The position numbers were made by a program, and so were the translations under genes. DNA of 64,000 nucleotides from Flavobacterium weaverense (lineage in GTDB: Bacteria; Bacteroidota; Bacteroidia; Flavobacteriales; Flavobacteriaceae). The notes under the pieces were generated by a model. That model was given only the letters and a program-made list of their open reading frames with translations, searched no databases and was not told the origin of the DNA. The stretch lies in the NCBI RefSeq assembly GCF_003688495.1, contig NZ_REFH01000010.1:372001-436000 (forward strand), in the 5' to 3' direction. Within the stretch, counting starts at the first letter, position 1, and each line of letters starts with the position of its first letter. Below are positions 46,178 through 55,761 of this stretch, piece after piece.

Positions 46178-46185
46178 CAAAGATA
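46178..46185 (-). promoter_or_regulatory. -7 box of the zeta-like gene
   Basis: TATCTTTG on the minus strand, with TTA in place of TTG at exactly 19 nt spacing. It ends only four bases before the ATG, so the transcript would start at or next to the start codon. Confidence 0.55.
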
Positions 46186-46227
46186 ATTCATTTTGAGTTC
46201 TGATTAATGAATCAATTTTTATTAAAA

Positions 46228-46371
46228 AAATCAACAGGAGAAAGCATCTTGCTTATTGATGAATTAAAAGACGATCAGTTCTACGAATTGTACTCGATAA
46301 GAAAAATGTATTTGAGTAAGTAATACTTGGATTAAATATATTGAAAAAGCCCCGTTTGGGGCTTTTTTTGC
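46228..46371 (+). pseudogene. Direct repeat copy 2: remnant of a carB 3' end with terminator
   Basis: It encodes the last 32 residues of a CarB (KSTGESILLIDELKDDQFY and so on to the stop) but has no upstream gene. Relative to carB I see five silent third-base changes and three amino-acid changes (Phe to Leu, Asp to Glu, Arg to Ile), then a matching terminator. The mostly silent pattern suggests it diverged while part of a working carB, not after duplication in place. Confidence 0.88.
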
Positions 46372-46822
46372 GGGGTGAAACTATTTGATTTTGTTTTTAT
46401 GGCGTATTCTAGAGTATTTTTAATCAAATAATTATTTAGAAATACTAGAACTATTTCAGGTATTTCGACTAAAGAATAGAATTTAATTTACAGGCAAACA
46501 TCACCACTTAGTTTGTCACGCTGGAAGCGTCTCCACAAATATGAGCTACTTTATTGTGAAGGTTCTAACAAGGAAAATAACACCATGATTTGTTATGAAC
46601 AATTAACTAATTTATCTTTTGTATTTTTACATTCTCTAATTTTTATTCACAAATTGCACAACCGTGTGATAGGGAACTGACGAAGTAATTTTCACTGAGA
46701 TTGCAGTGAGAGTTTGTAAATTATGTTTTTTTCCGTCTAATTATAATACTATTTTAAATTTTTAACCATTAAGTGATTTGAGTAAAATTAAGACTTAACT
46801 AAACTTAACTTTCTTAGTGGTT
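46372..46822. other. Intergenic stretch with repeat-like remnants
   Basis: About 450 bp without a gene. A segment at 46511-46545 (GTTTGTCACGCTGGAAGCG and following) and another at 46656-46713 (ATAGGGAACTGACGAAG, then TGAGATTGC) resemble eroded REP-type dispersed repeats known from Flavobacteriaceae intergenic DNA. Neither has a matching second arm here, so the reading is tentative. Confidence 0.35.
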
Positions 46823-47431
46823 TTAAGCACTATTTCCTAAACCATTTGGTAATGGTCGGTAGGCGTAATAATGCAAGACTTCTTCTATGGCTGTTGCCAA
46901 AGCTTGGTTTATAGGAAGTAGAGTAGTAGCGAGTCTATTGTCTATTTGTGACAATTGCATGTAGTAATCTGTAAATACAGGAACATAAAGTCCTTTACTA
47001 ATCGCTTCCTCAGTGTTGGTGTAGTTTTCTTGCTGTCCTTCTTTTATTATTTTGCATGTGGCTAAATGGAGTTGGCCATATTTATCTTTACTCGCTGCAT
47101 ATCCAAAAAGTCTACAAATTAAACCTCTATGTCTATAGTCGCTACAACTTCCCATACTTCTATCAATAAAAGAATGAGGGCGGTATAAATGGCAGTTGGA
47201 ATCTGATTTTTGTTGGAGTTGGAGCAACATATCTTCGGCTTCTCCATTTAAAAATAAATGAAATGCCCAAGGCAAAAACTCTAATGGCGATGCATCGATT
47301 TCTGGAGTAGAACAACACTTGCCGCATCCAGCAACACAATGTAAATGGGTTTCTGACTGGAATACTGCAATTTCTTTTTCAAGACGGTCGAATAATTCTT
47401 CAACCAATCGAACCTTGTGCTCTATAGCCAT
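46823..47431 (-). CDS. YkgJ-family cysteine-cluster protein
   Basis: A 202-residue protein with the CxxCxxCC-type cluster (CVAGCGKCCSTPEIDASPL) and later Cys in MGSCSDYRHRGLICRLFGY and TCKII. These are the hallmarks of the YkgJ family, predicted to bind zinc or an iron-sulfur cluster; the function is unknown. It is the last ordinary gene before the defence operon and may mark the island edge. Base usage is less AT-rich than the next genes. Confidence 0.85.
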   Translation of the reverse strand: MAIEHKVRLVEELFDRLEKEIAVFQSETHLHCVAGCGKCCSTPEIDASPLEFLPWAFHLFLNGEAEDMLLQLQQKSDSNCHLYRPHSFIDRSMGSCSDYRHRGLICRLFGYAASKDKYGQLHLATCKIIKEGQQENYTNTEEAISKGLYVPVFTDYYMQLSQIDNRLATTLLPINQALATAIEEVLHYYAYRPLPNGLGNSA

Positions 47432-47496
47432 TATTTTCTTTGTAAGGTAGTTTATTCTAATCCCTTACAGATAAAATGAGGTTTTTTGTGATAATT

Positions 47497-48188
47497 TTAT
47501 TTATGTTGGTTTTGTTTAAGTGCAGTAAATTTATTTATTATAAATTGTATTAGATTCTTTTCACCTAAAAATAATTTATATAATCCATTACCAATATCAG
47601 GAAATCCAACATTTTTATTTAAGTCGTCATGCCTATTGATTAATTTATCATTTGTTTTACTTAGATGTGTTTTAGAAGCACTCCATATATTAAAATCATC
47701 GTATTACCTGATTTAATTTTGTGTAATTTTCTTATACAAGCAATGATATCTTTATAATTTCTTGAATTAATTTCTTTTAATTTATTTTTAAAGAAAATTT
47801 CATCAAGAATTTCCAGGTTGCTCTTAAAATTATTGGTTTCAATAAGAGATTTTATCGACTTAGCATCTGCAACTTCTCCTGACTTTAATTTTGAAATATA
47901 TTCTTTTATGATACTGAAATTATATGATTCACTTTTTTCAACTATAGTAAAACCCTCCTTTGTTAAAAGATCAAATGCTGGTTTGTTTGGACCACCAGAA
48001 AATTCATCAGCATGTAACTCTTTTCCAGTTGCATATCTATTTGCAATACTTATAACTAATTTAGGAGGGTAGTCTTTACCTTTATAAATTAAATCATAAG
48101 TGCTAGAAGCTCTACCTTTTCTTATTTTTGGATTAGCTTCAATTTCTTTAATCGCATCTAGAATATGTTCTTTTTCAATTTTGTCCAT
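47497..48188 (-). pseudogene. ScoMcrA-head-like protein, frameshifted
   Basis: The intact frame starts at 48188 and gives 175 residues, ending at 47661. Residues 1-85 (SSTYDLIYKGKDYPPKLVIS, then EFSGGPNKPAFDLLTKEGF) match the N-terminal head module found in ScoMcrA-like modified-DNA restriction proteins. After KSGNT the frame runs into 12 odd residues and a stop, while the neighbouring frame continues from DDFNIWSASKTHL to a stop at 47497 (about 65 further residues). Adding one base near 47693 would join the two into about 228 residues. So it is a frameshift mutation or a sequence error. The module is usually fused to a nuclease, which is absent here. Confidence 0.65.
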
Positions 48189-48273
48189 CTAATTTTATTT
48201 ATATGTAATATTATAAATAATTATCTAATAATTTATTAATCTAAAATGTTCAAAATACATTGGAGATACTAAT

Positions 48274-49380
48274 TCAATAAGTTCTCATTTCAAAAAAATA
48301 ATTAATACGAATAAAATAATTAATTAATTTTTGACTATCATTTATACATTGCAAATAATTTTCATGAAAATAATCTATGTCATTACTATTTGGAATGTAT
48401 TCATTTGAAAATCTATTCTTAATAATTTCAAAAATCAATTTTTGAATTGATTCATCTGAATCAAAATATTTCTTAAAAAGCTCTTTATTAGAAAGTTTAT
48501 CATAATTAACTAAATACTTACATGATTGTTCTAGTAATAAATTAAATTCATTCAACTTTTTCCCATATCCTGGCACTTTTGAGTTTCTTAAAGTGAATTC
48601 GTTTTCTAAAAATGGAGGTAAATTAATATTAAAAAGTAAAGAGTCAAGTATCTGATATAATTCATTCAAAACTATTTTTAAATTTATTTTCAAATTTAGA
48701 AGTTCTTTTTTTAAAGTTAAAATCAAATCATTTAATAATACAATACCTTTTATCTCATTATAAGGATTTGAATATTTTGTTTTCCAAAATTTAGCGTAAT
48801 GAAATAATACTAGCGTAATTTCAGATTCTGAATTATTTTCAATTAATTTCAATCCTATCCATTCGGTTAGTTTTCTTACTATTGGATTTTGGTTAACACT
48901 TTCTATAAACCAATCGTTGTTTGTTAAGTTTAATTGTTCAGTTAAAATTATTTTCGTTAAATCTTCATTATTTTTTAATGGATTTAAAATTAAAAATTTA
49001 TCTTGGAAATCAATAGGTTTGTTTTTAATTAATTGTTCACCAAGTACAGATAGTAATTGTTTATTAGAATCTTCAAAGTAAATTGAGTTTAAAATTGATG
49101 AAAATTCAAAATCTTTTAATAAATCTATAACTTCTAAATAATCTCTTGTTTTATTTTGCAGCTCATTTTGAGATGAAGTAAATAAGTTAAAATCTTCACT
49201 ATTTAAATTTAAATTTTCAAGTTCTTCTTCAGAGCTTTTTAAATACTCTTTTAATCTTTTTAAGGTATCTTTTTTTAAATATGTATTATAATGAAATATC
49301 TTTTGCTCTAAAGACATTCCTCTCATATCGCTATGAAACTTGATTTTAATGAAATTCTCATTTTTAGAAAAAAAACTCAT
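48274..49380 (-). CDS. Unrecognised 368-residue helical protein of the DISARM-like operon
   Basis: I do not recognise this protein. It is rich in Lys, Asn, Leu and Glu, mostly predicted helix, without signal peptide, membrane helix, Walker motif or Cys cluster. It has no HxKxxxxD motif, so it is not the phospholipase-D protein DrmC, although it stands where drmC usually does. Its ATG overlaps the stop of the DrmB gene by 4 bp, so it is translated with it. An accessory subunit of the defence complex is the likely reading; structure prediction would be the next clue. Confidence 0.7.
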   Translation of the reverse strand: MSFFSKNENFIKIKFHSDMRGMSLEQKIFHYNTYLKKDTLKRLKEYLKSSEEELENLNLNSEDFNLFTSSQNELQNKTRDYLEVIDLLKDFEFSSILNSIYFEDSNKQLLSVLGEQLIKNKPIDFQDKFLILNPLKNNEDLTKIILTEQLNLTNNDWFIESVNQNPIVRKLTEWIGLKLIENNSESEITLVLFHYAKFWKTKYSNPYNEIKGIVLLNDLILTLKKELLNLKINLKIVLNELYQILDSLLFNINLPPFLENEFTLRNSKVPGYGKKLNEFNLLLEQSCKYLVNYDKLSNKELFKKYFDSDESIQKLIFEIIKNRFSNEYIPNSNDIDYFHENYLQCINDSQKLINYFIRINYFFEMRTY

Positions 49381-51470
49381 TTTATTAATTCTTTAAAGAA
49401 ACCGTTATTTTCATCTACTAAAATTCTTCTATCTAAATAAATGTTTCGGTGCTCACAAGATGTTTCACTTACAAGACTACATGAAAAGCATGAAGCGAAA
49501 TTTAATTCAAATAAACCTTGACCATCTGATTCCCAGCATAATGGATCACTATTGCAAATAGTTGATCTTTTCATAGCGCTTAAAATGAGGTTTTTGATAT
49601 TATCTGGTCTTGTCTGAGCAATCAGTCCTCCCATACTTCCTTCAGCTCCTTCAGCTGTGTATATCATGCAACCATACATTTTGTACTTTTCATCATTTGA
49701 GACATAAATTCTTTCGGATAAAGATGCTGTTGGATAACCACATTTGAATTCTAATTCTCGCATAATTAAATGAGCAAAAGTATGTACTAGATATAACTGC
49801 CAATTATTCTCTAATCCATATTTAATAGCACCTTCTGAAAAAGTATCGCTCTTTTGATTTAATTCATATAAATTTTCGTTTAATGATTCTATTCCTTTGG
49901 AATTTGAAAATTCATTAATTAGTTCTTCATTAAAAGAAAAAAAGATTCCCTCACCGTAATTTTCAACTACCGGATATACTTGAACACTATCAGGTTTAGA
50001 GCTAAAAATATTTTTCGAGCTAATATTGTCGGCATCAGAATCTACAGGAACAACTCGTGAAAAATCAAGTTGAGCGGAAGTAATTTTCATATTATCTATT
50101 CTAAGTATTCTTGAAAAATACTTCTCTAAGTTTGAACCACTAATGTTTGCAGTTACATCTTTTACTTTTAAATGCTCAACTTTATCAACATTTATTTCAT
50201 CTTCATCTTTTAATGCTAAAGCTTTATATTCTTCGAAGCGATATCGTATATCTTTTTCAGAATCCTGAATCTCTTGAACTAATGAATTGTTTTGACTTTC
50301 TTCTATTAAGGAAGTCATTATGCTCTTTAACCTCATGGCTTCGTCTAAATTTTCATTATCCATAGCTAATTCGAACTCTTTTTTAAGCGTATTTAATTTT
50401 AAGGTATTATCATCTAAAAACAATTCGTCAGGCATATATATACTAGAAAGCATTCTAGAATAGTATAAATTATTTCCTGTTGTTAAGGCTACCTTCATCG
50501 CTTTCGTTGATGAACAATTTTCTAATGGAGGCATTTTAGACCTTGAGTTAGAATTACCAGAATGATATTTAAGTTCACCATTATTAGATGTTATGGCTTC
50601 CCATGGTTTGTGCCCTGGGCATTTAATTTTCACACTCATCAATCCTTTTAATGAGGTTTGTTTACCACAGCTTTCACATTTTAGCCATTTTCCATCAAAA
50701 CCTGATGCGTTGGCTGTGCTTGAAGTAATTTTAATTATGGAAGTACTTGAATCTTCTGTACCACAACATGGTTGTGATTTAAATAATTCAATAGGTTTTT
50801 CAGAATTTATTTCCATAGGAGAATCGTTCCTCCATCTTAAAAATTTTGACCATGGGAAATCACTGATATGGCCATGATCACAAATTAGGACAATATTATC
50901 TTGAGTTAAATTTGATATACTATTTTCAGTATTATATTTTGGAGGAAAGAATTTTGCTCCATATTTATCATCATTTTTCTTATTTTTACACCATTCATTA
51001 TACCATTCTTTGTAAAACTTGTAGTGTTTACTTTTGTCGAAAAATACTTTTGGCATAAAAGAACTATTAATTGCTAATTCATTTCCACTATTTTTAATTT
51101 TATTAGAAAAATCTTGAACAGCGATATCAGGAATAAGAACTAAATATTTTAATTCAGTTAACCCTTTTCTATTTATCAAAGACTCAAGTAATCTGGCGTC
51201 ATTTGAAATACCTATATTGCCGTTTCTCTCTAGTTTTGCTTGTTTTACTACATAATCCTTTATATTCTTTTCTTTTACTCCTGTATCAACTGCATCCTTT
51301 TGAATATCCAGTATTTTTTTTAAAAACCCCCATTCTTCGATACATGAAACAATGATACTACCATATGCAGTATGTACAATTGAACCAGGGCCACCATAAG
51401 CTGATAAAAGTTTAAATTTACTTATTGCTTCATTTGCCTGTGTATTATCAAAATATTGTTTTGCTGCCAT
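49377..51470 (-). CDS. drmB: DISARM-type DrmB (DUF1998 protein)
   Basis: A 697-residue protein. The C-terminal DUF1998 region (about 560-690) has YLVHTFAHLIMRELEFKCGY, MIYTAEGAEGSMGGLIAQ and the Cys sites NSDPLCWESDGQG and NFASCFSCSLVSETSCEH, a likely metal centre. A second Cys set lies in the middle (CCGTEDSS, WLKCESCGKQT, KIKCPGHKPW). In DISARM, DrmB works with the helicase DrmA as the core complex. It starts 4 bp after the DrmA stop. Fit to DrmB is good, based on domain, order and partner. Confidence 0.87.
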   Translation of the reverse strand: MAAKQYFDNTQANEAISKFKLLSAYGGPGSIVHTAYGSIIVSCIEEWGFLKKILDIQKDAVDTGVKEKNIKDYVVKQAKLERNGNIGISNDARLLESLINRKGLTELKYLVLIPDIAVQDFSNKIKNSGNELAINSSFMPKVFFDKSKHYKFYKEWYNEWCKNKKNDDKYGAKFFPPKYNTENSISNLTQDNIVLICDHGHISDFPWSKFLRWRNDSPMEINSEKPIELFKSQPCCGTEDSSTSIIKITSSTANASGFDGKWLKCESCGKQTSLKGLMSVKIKCPGHKPWEAITSNNGELKYHSGNSNSRSKMPPLENCSSTKAMKVALTTGNNLYYSRMLSSIYMPDELFLDDNTLKLNTLKKEFELAMDNENLDEAMRLKSIMTSLIEESQNNSLVQEIQDSEKDIRYRFEEYKALALKDEDEINVDKVEHLKVKDVTANISGSNLEKYFSRILRIDNMKITSAQLDFSRVVPVDSDADNISSKNIFSSKPDSVQVYPVVENYGEGIFFSFNEELINEFSNSKGIESLNENLYELNQKSDTFSEGAIKYGLENNWQLYLVHTFAHLIMRELEFKCGYPTASLSERIYVSNDEKYKMYGCMIYTAEGAEGSMGGLIAQTRPDNIKNLILSAMKRSTICNSDPLCWESDGQGLFELNFASCFSCSLVSETSCEHRNIYLDRRILVDENNGFFKELIK

Positions 51471-51474
51471 AATT

Positions 51475-54400
51475 TTATTGTTGAACAGTTTTTATTACTA
51501 CTGAAGGGTCAATTTCTCTTAGTGAATAACCTACCTTCCAGTGATCAGGATAATTATTGTCACTTAATCTAATAAATAAAGAATTCAAATTCATATCTTT
51601 TTTATAAAAGGATAATTCAGGAATAGGCTCACTTCCTTGTAATCTTGTAAACCAATTATTTAAAAGTCTTGCAACTTTATTATTTAAATCTATCAACTCT
51701 TCCTCAGAAATAATACCATCAACACTTGATATTACATTTTGAGTTCTTGATTTTAAATAATTGTCTAGTTTAATTGCATTGGTTTCAATTTCAATAATTT
51801 GATTAGTAATTATCTCTTTGATTTGATTAATTTTAATATCGGTAATATTACTCGCATCTGCATTGTTCATTAGCATCAAAGTTTCATCATGTCTAATCAT
51901 AACTGATAAAAACATTGCTAAGTATCTTTCCATTGCTTTACTTGCAAATGGGGTAACTGAAATTGGTTCTACATAACTGTAAAATTTCTCGTGAAATTCT
52001 TTAAATTTTTGATAGTGTGAAATGTCTCTAGATCTAAATGGATGATGAACAGTAAATACAATTCCTTCTTTACTTCTTGCAACCCTACTTGAAGCTTGGA
52101 TATATTCTGCAATATTTCTTGGCATTGAACTTATTATCATAGTATTGAATCTTGATACATCAATTCCAACTGAAATCATATTTGTAGATATCACAAACTC
52201 TGGAGGATTATTAGAATTTAATTTTAATGTATTATCTTCATTTGAAATTAGATTCCATTTTTTTTCAATGTTTGACAGATTAGACTTTACATCTTCACCT
52301 GTCAATCTTCCTGTAAGTTCTGAATAATCAATGTTACTTTCGTTTCTAATTAGTTTATCTAAAAAGCTCCATAAGACAGTGTTTTTTGTTACAAAATTTA
52401 CATCTCCAGGTAAATAATGACTTAATTGTGATTGTGTCTTACCAACATCTTTTAGACTATTAAAATAAGATAAAACAGTATGATAATAATCAAACACATC
52501 TTTATGCTCGTTTATTAACTCTGGTTTTTCAAATATTTCATCATTAGTATAACACTCCTTAAGGTATTTTAATCTATGCGTAAGTGAAATTGATGCTATC
52601 CTTAATTGCATCCAAACTTGTGTTTTTCCAACAGGTAAAATCCCTAGATATTTTCGATTTGAAATATATTTTTCATCATTATTTTCATCGATGTATCTTT
52701 CATAATATGCAAAAAATGAATCGTCCGATACTATTCCTTGTTTTGGAAATATTTCAGATCGTCTATTAAAAAGAGCAAATATTTGTTTATCTGTATTTCT
52801 TGTAGTTGCTGTAGATGTAACTATTTTAGGTTTTATACCATTTTCTGTACATAAGTAATCTATACTTTTTTCAAAAAGCCCCACAGCTGACCCTAAAGGG
52901 CCAAGTAATAGATGTAACTCATCCTGTATTATTAGTTCTGGTGGTAAAGTATCATGATTGTATCCTTTTCCAAATAATCTCCTAGAATCTTTATTTCTTT
53001 CAGAAGTATTTGTGGATACATTATTTGCTAAAGCAGCAAATTTATCTACCGTTCCAAAAAGTAGCGTAGGCGGAAATTTATAAATGTCCTCATCAAATAA
53101 TCTCAGAGGCAGGCTAAAATCATCGTGAGGTCTATTTCTTCCTCTGCCTTTAAAAGTGCATGATGAGTTATTACAACAAATATTTAATTGATCATCTACT
53201 CCATAAACCATTTTTCCTTTTGGACTTGAGGTAGCAACATTATTTAATTCTTTTTCAATAAATAAATCACTACCACACCATGGACATTCAGTAAATGGCA
53301 AATTTGTACTCACTTTTTTACCAACTTGAATACAATCTCCTATTTTTTGAAGTTCTTTCTCCATGCTCGTATCATTTGAATTACCGGTTTCTTTCCATTG
53401 ATTTGGCAATGAGCCAGAACCAACAAATAAACCAATTGTAATTCTCGAAACACCTAGACTATAAGAATTAGGTATTGAAAAACTATCTTTACGAATTGCT
53501 TCTAATGCGCAAATTAACATCGTTGCTCTTTGAAACTGTTGCAATGTTAACAACCTCAATGTATAACGCATTAAAACGGTTGTTCCAGTACCTCTTTCAC
53601 CATTGGTAAAACGTCTATATCCAATAACGAATGCAATTATCCCTAAATAGGCTTCTGTTTTACCCCCTCCAGTTGGAAACCAAACTAAATCTGCTATCTC
53701 ATTTCTTTCAGGCCAACCATTGGAAAATATGTTTTCAACAGTTTTGTCGTCCAGATCTGGTCTAACAAATGCATCAATGTTTAGTAGAATAAAAGTAATT
53801 TGAAATGAACGCCATTTATAATCATTTCCTCCAAGATTTATATTTTTATAAAATTCTTCTGTATTTGAAGTAGGAGTAAAAGGTTTCTTAATACTATGAT
53901 GTAATTGCATAAACATAGCTGTATTCATTAGCCTGAATGCAGCCATTGCTTTCGAATCATTACTAAGTAATTTAATGTTCCTTACTAATCTTATATAATC
54001 TTTATCACAAGCTAATAGTTGTTTCTTTAAGAGTTCCTTTTCTTCTCCTTTAAGTAAATTTTCATTATTAAGATTCTTTTGTTTCTCTTCAATCCATATT
54101 TTGTATTCATTCACAAAATCTTTTAAACCCTCTAAAACATCACTATCCGTAACGTCGGATAAAGTTGAAAGGTATCGCATAGATAAAATAGAATCATTTT
54201 CAATTCTTGAAACTATTTTTCCATTAACAATTTTACTTGGTTTAAAATCTACTTTTGGCGTTTCTTGCTCTGGAAGAAATTCTGTTATTATAAACTTACA
54301 TTTGTTAACATTACCCCAATTTACAGATGTGTTGTATCCTTCACCAAAGTCATGGAAATTTCTGTATAGTAACTTATTAAAGTTATCTTCTTCATCAAAA

Positions 54401-55761
54401 TCTAATAATTGAGGAGGATTATATTGCTTTAGTGTATTTTCTTTAATCTCGTCAACTTTTAATTGAATACCAAAATATGCCTTTAAGTTTGCTTCATCTT
54501 TTTTGTTTAATTGAGGAGGCTCATTTTCCTTAAGAATAATATTTGCCTTATTAATCAATAATATTTTAACAAATATTTCTTCATATTTACGAATATATTG
54601 TACCGAATATATTAAATCTGAAACCTCTTTAATGTTATTATCAATAACTTGATTATTTAATCTAAATATTTTACTGGTTCCATCATGTTTTGGTAAAGAG
54701 ATTAAAATGTTTTCAAAAGTTTTTGCCTCCCAAATTGGAGAAGAATTTCTTGGTTTATATACAGATTTTAAATCCGTTACATAATTTTTTAACTGATTGA
54801 ATATTTCAATTTCCTTTATAAGTTTTTTATAATATGAATAATTAGATAAATCTTCTTTTAGCTTACTTTTAATATGATTAATTATGCTGTTATCATAAAG
54901 TGAAGCTACATTTTTATATTCATTACCGCTATAATTTATTGATTCTGAAATTGAATAAAACTGCAAATCATAATCACCTTTAATACCATAATATATAACA
55001 CCATTTTTTTGTTTTAGTTCGACTATTTCTGTTTTGAAAATATCACCTATAGTTTTTAAAAGAGTTGCTTGGAAATAATTATTTAAATGAATATAATCTA
55101 CATCATAAATATTATTCTTATTAATTTCTTGATTAAGACATATAAAAAGGTTGTTATTTTTTCTAATTGATGTAAATAAGGGTTTAAAGTAATTCTCAAT
55201 TGCAATTTCAATTTCATTATCATATTCAGAAACTAAACAAGATAGTTTACTGCTGAAACATTCCTTTTTATTTATATTATGATATTTTCTAAATGAAACA
55301 CTCACGGTCAAATCATCTTGCAAATTAGTTTCTTTACCTACAACAAATGAGAGACCAAATGAATTGGGATAGTTCTGCTGTTTACTAACTAAACTTTCCT
55401 CAGTATTGTCAATATTTCTATCATCATCTCCACCCTTTTCTATATCCTCTGTATCTGGATTTTCTCCATCAATATCCGATTCTGAAAATTTCTCTTTGAG
55501 TTGTGTTTCCGTTCCTTTTGATACCCTTGTTTCAGGAAAAAGAATTGCAGAACTATATTGATAAGCTGGAACCTCAGCTAAAATCTCACTCTTGTTATCA
55601 ATTGCATTTATATTTTTGACTTTAAAGTCAATTCCGTTGAATTCACTTGTATCCCATTTCTCTAAAAAGAAAAAACGGTTGTTAAAAGCACCAGGTCCAA
55701 TTATCTGCTCACGAACAAATAACTCAAGACTTTTTCTTTTTTTTCTAAAATCATTCATCAA
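51475..55761 (-). CDS. drmA: DISARM-type helicase DrmA
   Basis: A 1,428-residue SF2 helicase. A 650-residue N-terminal part has no clear motif apart from an acidic stretch near residues 90-125. Helicase motifs follow: Walker A WFPTGGGKTEAYLG (about 690), DELHLLLGPLGS in place of DEAD/DEAH (about 947), TSTATTRN (about 984) and STNMISVGIDVSRF plus YIQASSRVARS (about 1190-1228). Between Walker A and B lies a zinc-ribbon-like insert (CPWCGSDLF...CCNNSSC, about 825-870). This architecture and the DUF1998 partner match DrmA, which binds and translocates on incoming DNA. Start and stop overlap neighbours by 4 bp or less. Confidence 0.88.
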   Translation of the reverse strand: MMNDFRKKRKSLELFVREQIIGPGAFNNRFFFLEKWDTSEFNGIDFKVKNINAIDNKSEILAEVPAYQYSSAILFPETRVSKGTETQLKEKFSESDIDGENPDTEDIEKGGDDDRNIDNTEESLVSKQQNYPNSFGLSFVVGKETNLQDDLTVSVSFRKYHNINKKECFSSKLSCLVSEYDNEIEIAIENYFKPLFTSIRKNNNLFICLNQEINKNNIYDVDYIHLNNYFQATLLKTIGDIFKTEIVELKQKNGVIYYGIKGDYDLQFYSISESINYSGNEYKNVASLYDNSIINHIKSKLKEDLSNYSYYKKLIKEIEIFNQLKNYVTDLKSVYKPRNSSPIWEAKTFENILISLPKHDGTSKIFRLNNQVIDNNIKEVSDLIYSVQYIRKYEEIFVKILLINKANIILKENEPPQLNKKDEANLKAYFGIQLKVDEIKENTLKQYNPPQLLDFDEEDNFNKLLYRNFHDFGEGYNTSVNWGNVNKCKFIITEFLPEQETPKVDFKPSKIVNGKIVSRIENDSILSMRYLSTLSDVTDSDVLEGLKDFVNEYKIWIEEKQKNLNNENLLKGEEKELLKKQLLACDKDYIRLVRNIKLLSNDSKAMAAFRLMNTAMFMQLHHSIKKPFTPTSNTEEFYKNINLGGNDYKWRSFQITFILLNIDAFVRPDLDDKTVENIFSNGWPERNEIADLVWFPTGGGKTEAYLGIIAFVIGYRRFTNGERGTGTTVLMRYTLRLLTLQQFQRATMLICALEAIRKDSFSIPNSYSLGVSRITIGLFVGSGSLPNQWKETGNSNDTSMEKELQKIGDCIQVGKKVSTNLPFTECPWCGSDLFIEKELNNVATSSPKGKMVYGVDDQLNICCNNSSCTFKGRGRNRPHDDFSLPLRLFDEDIYKFPPTLLFGTVDKFAALANNVSTNTSERNKDSRRLFGKGYNHDTLPPELIIQDELHLLLGPLGSAVGLFEKSIDYLCTENGIKPKIVTSTATTRNTDKQIFALFNRRSEIFPKQGIVSDDSFFAYYERYIDENNDEKYISNRKYLGILPVGKTQVWMQLRIASISLTHRLKYLKECYTNDEIFEKPELINEHKDVFDYYHTVLSYFNSLKDVGKTQSQLSHYLPGDVNFVTKNTVLWSFLDKLIRNESNIDYSELTGRLTGEDVKSNLSNIEKKWNLISNEDNTLKLNSNNPPEFVISTNMISVGIDVSRFNTMIISSMPRNIAEYIQASSRVARSKEGIVFTVHHPFRSRDISHYQKFKEFHEKFYSYVEPISVTPFASKAMERYLAMFLSVMIRHDETLMLMNNADASNITDIKINQIKEIITNQIIEIETNAIKLDNYLKSRTQNVISSVDGIISEEELIDLNNKVARLLNNWFTRLQGSEPIPELSFYKKDMNLNSLFIRLSDNNYPDHWKVGYSLREIDPSVVIKTVQQ

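Noticed and set aside
48274..49380. DrmC (phospholipase D) assignment from position
   Set aside because: No HxKxxxxD motif is present in the sequence.
50593..50877. 94-residue plus-strand ORF opposite drmB
   Set aside because: It lies fully inside the drmB coding region, has no promoter, and its sequence is a reverse reading of drmB.
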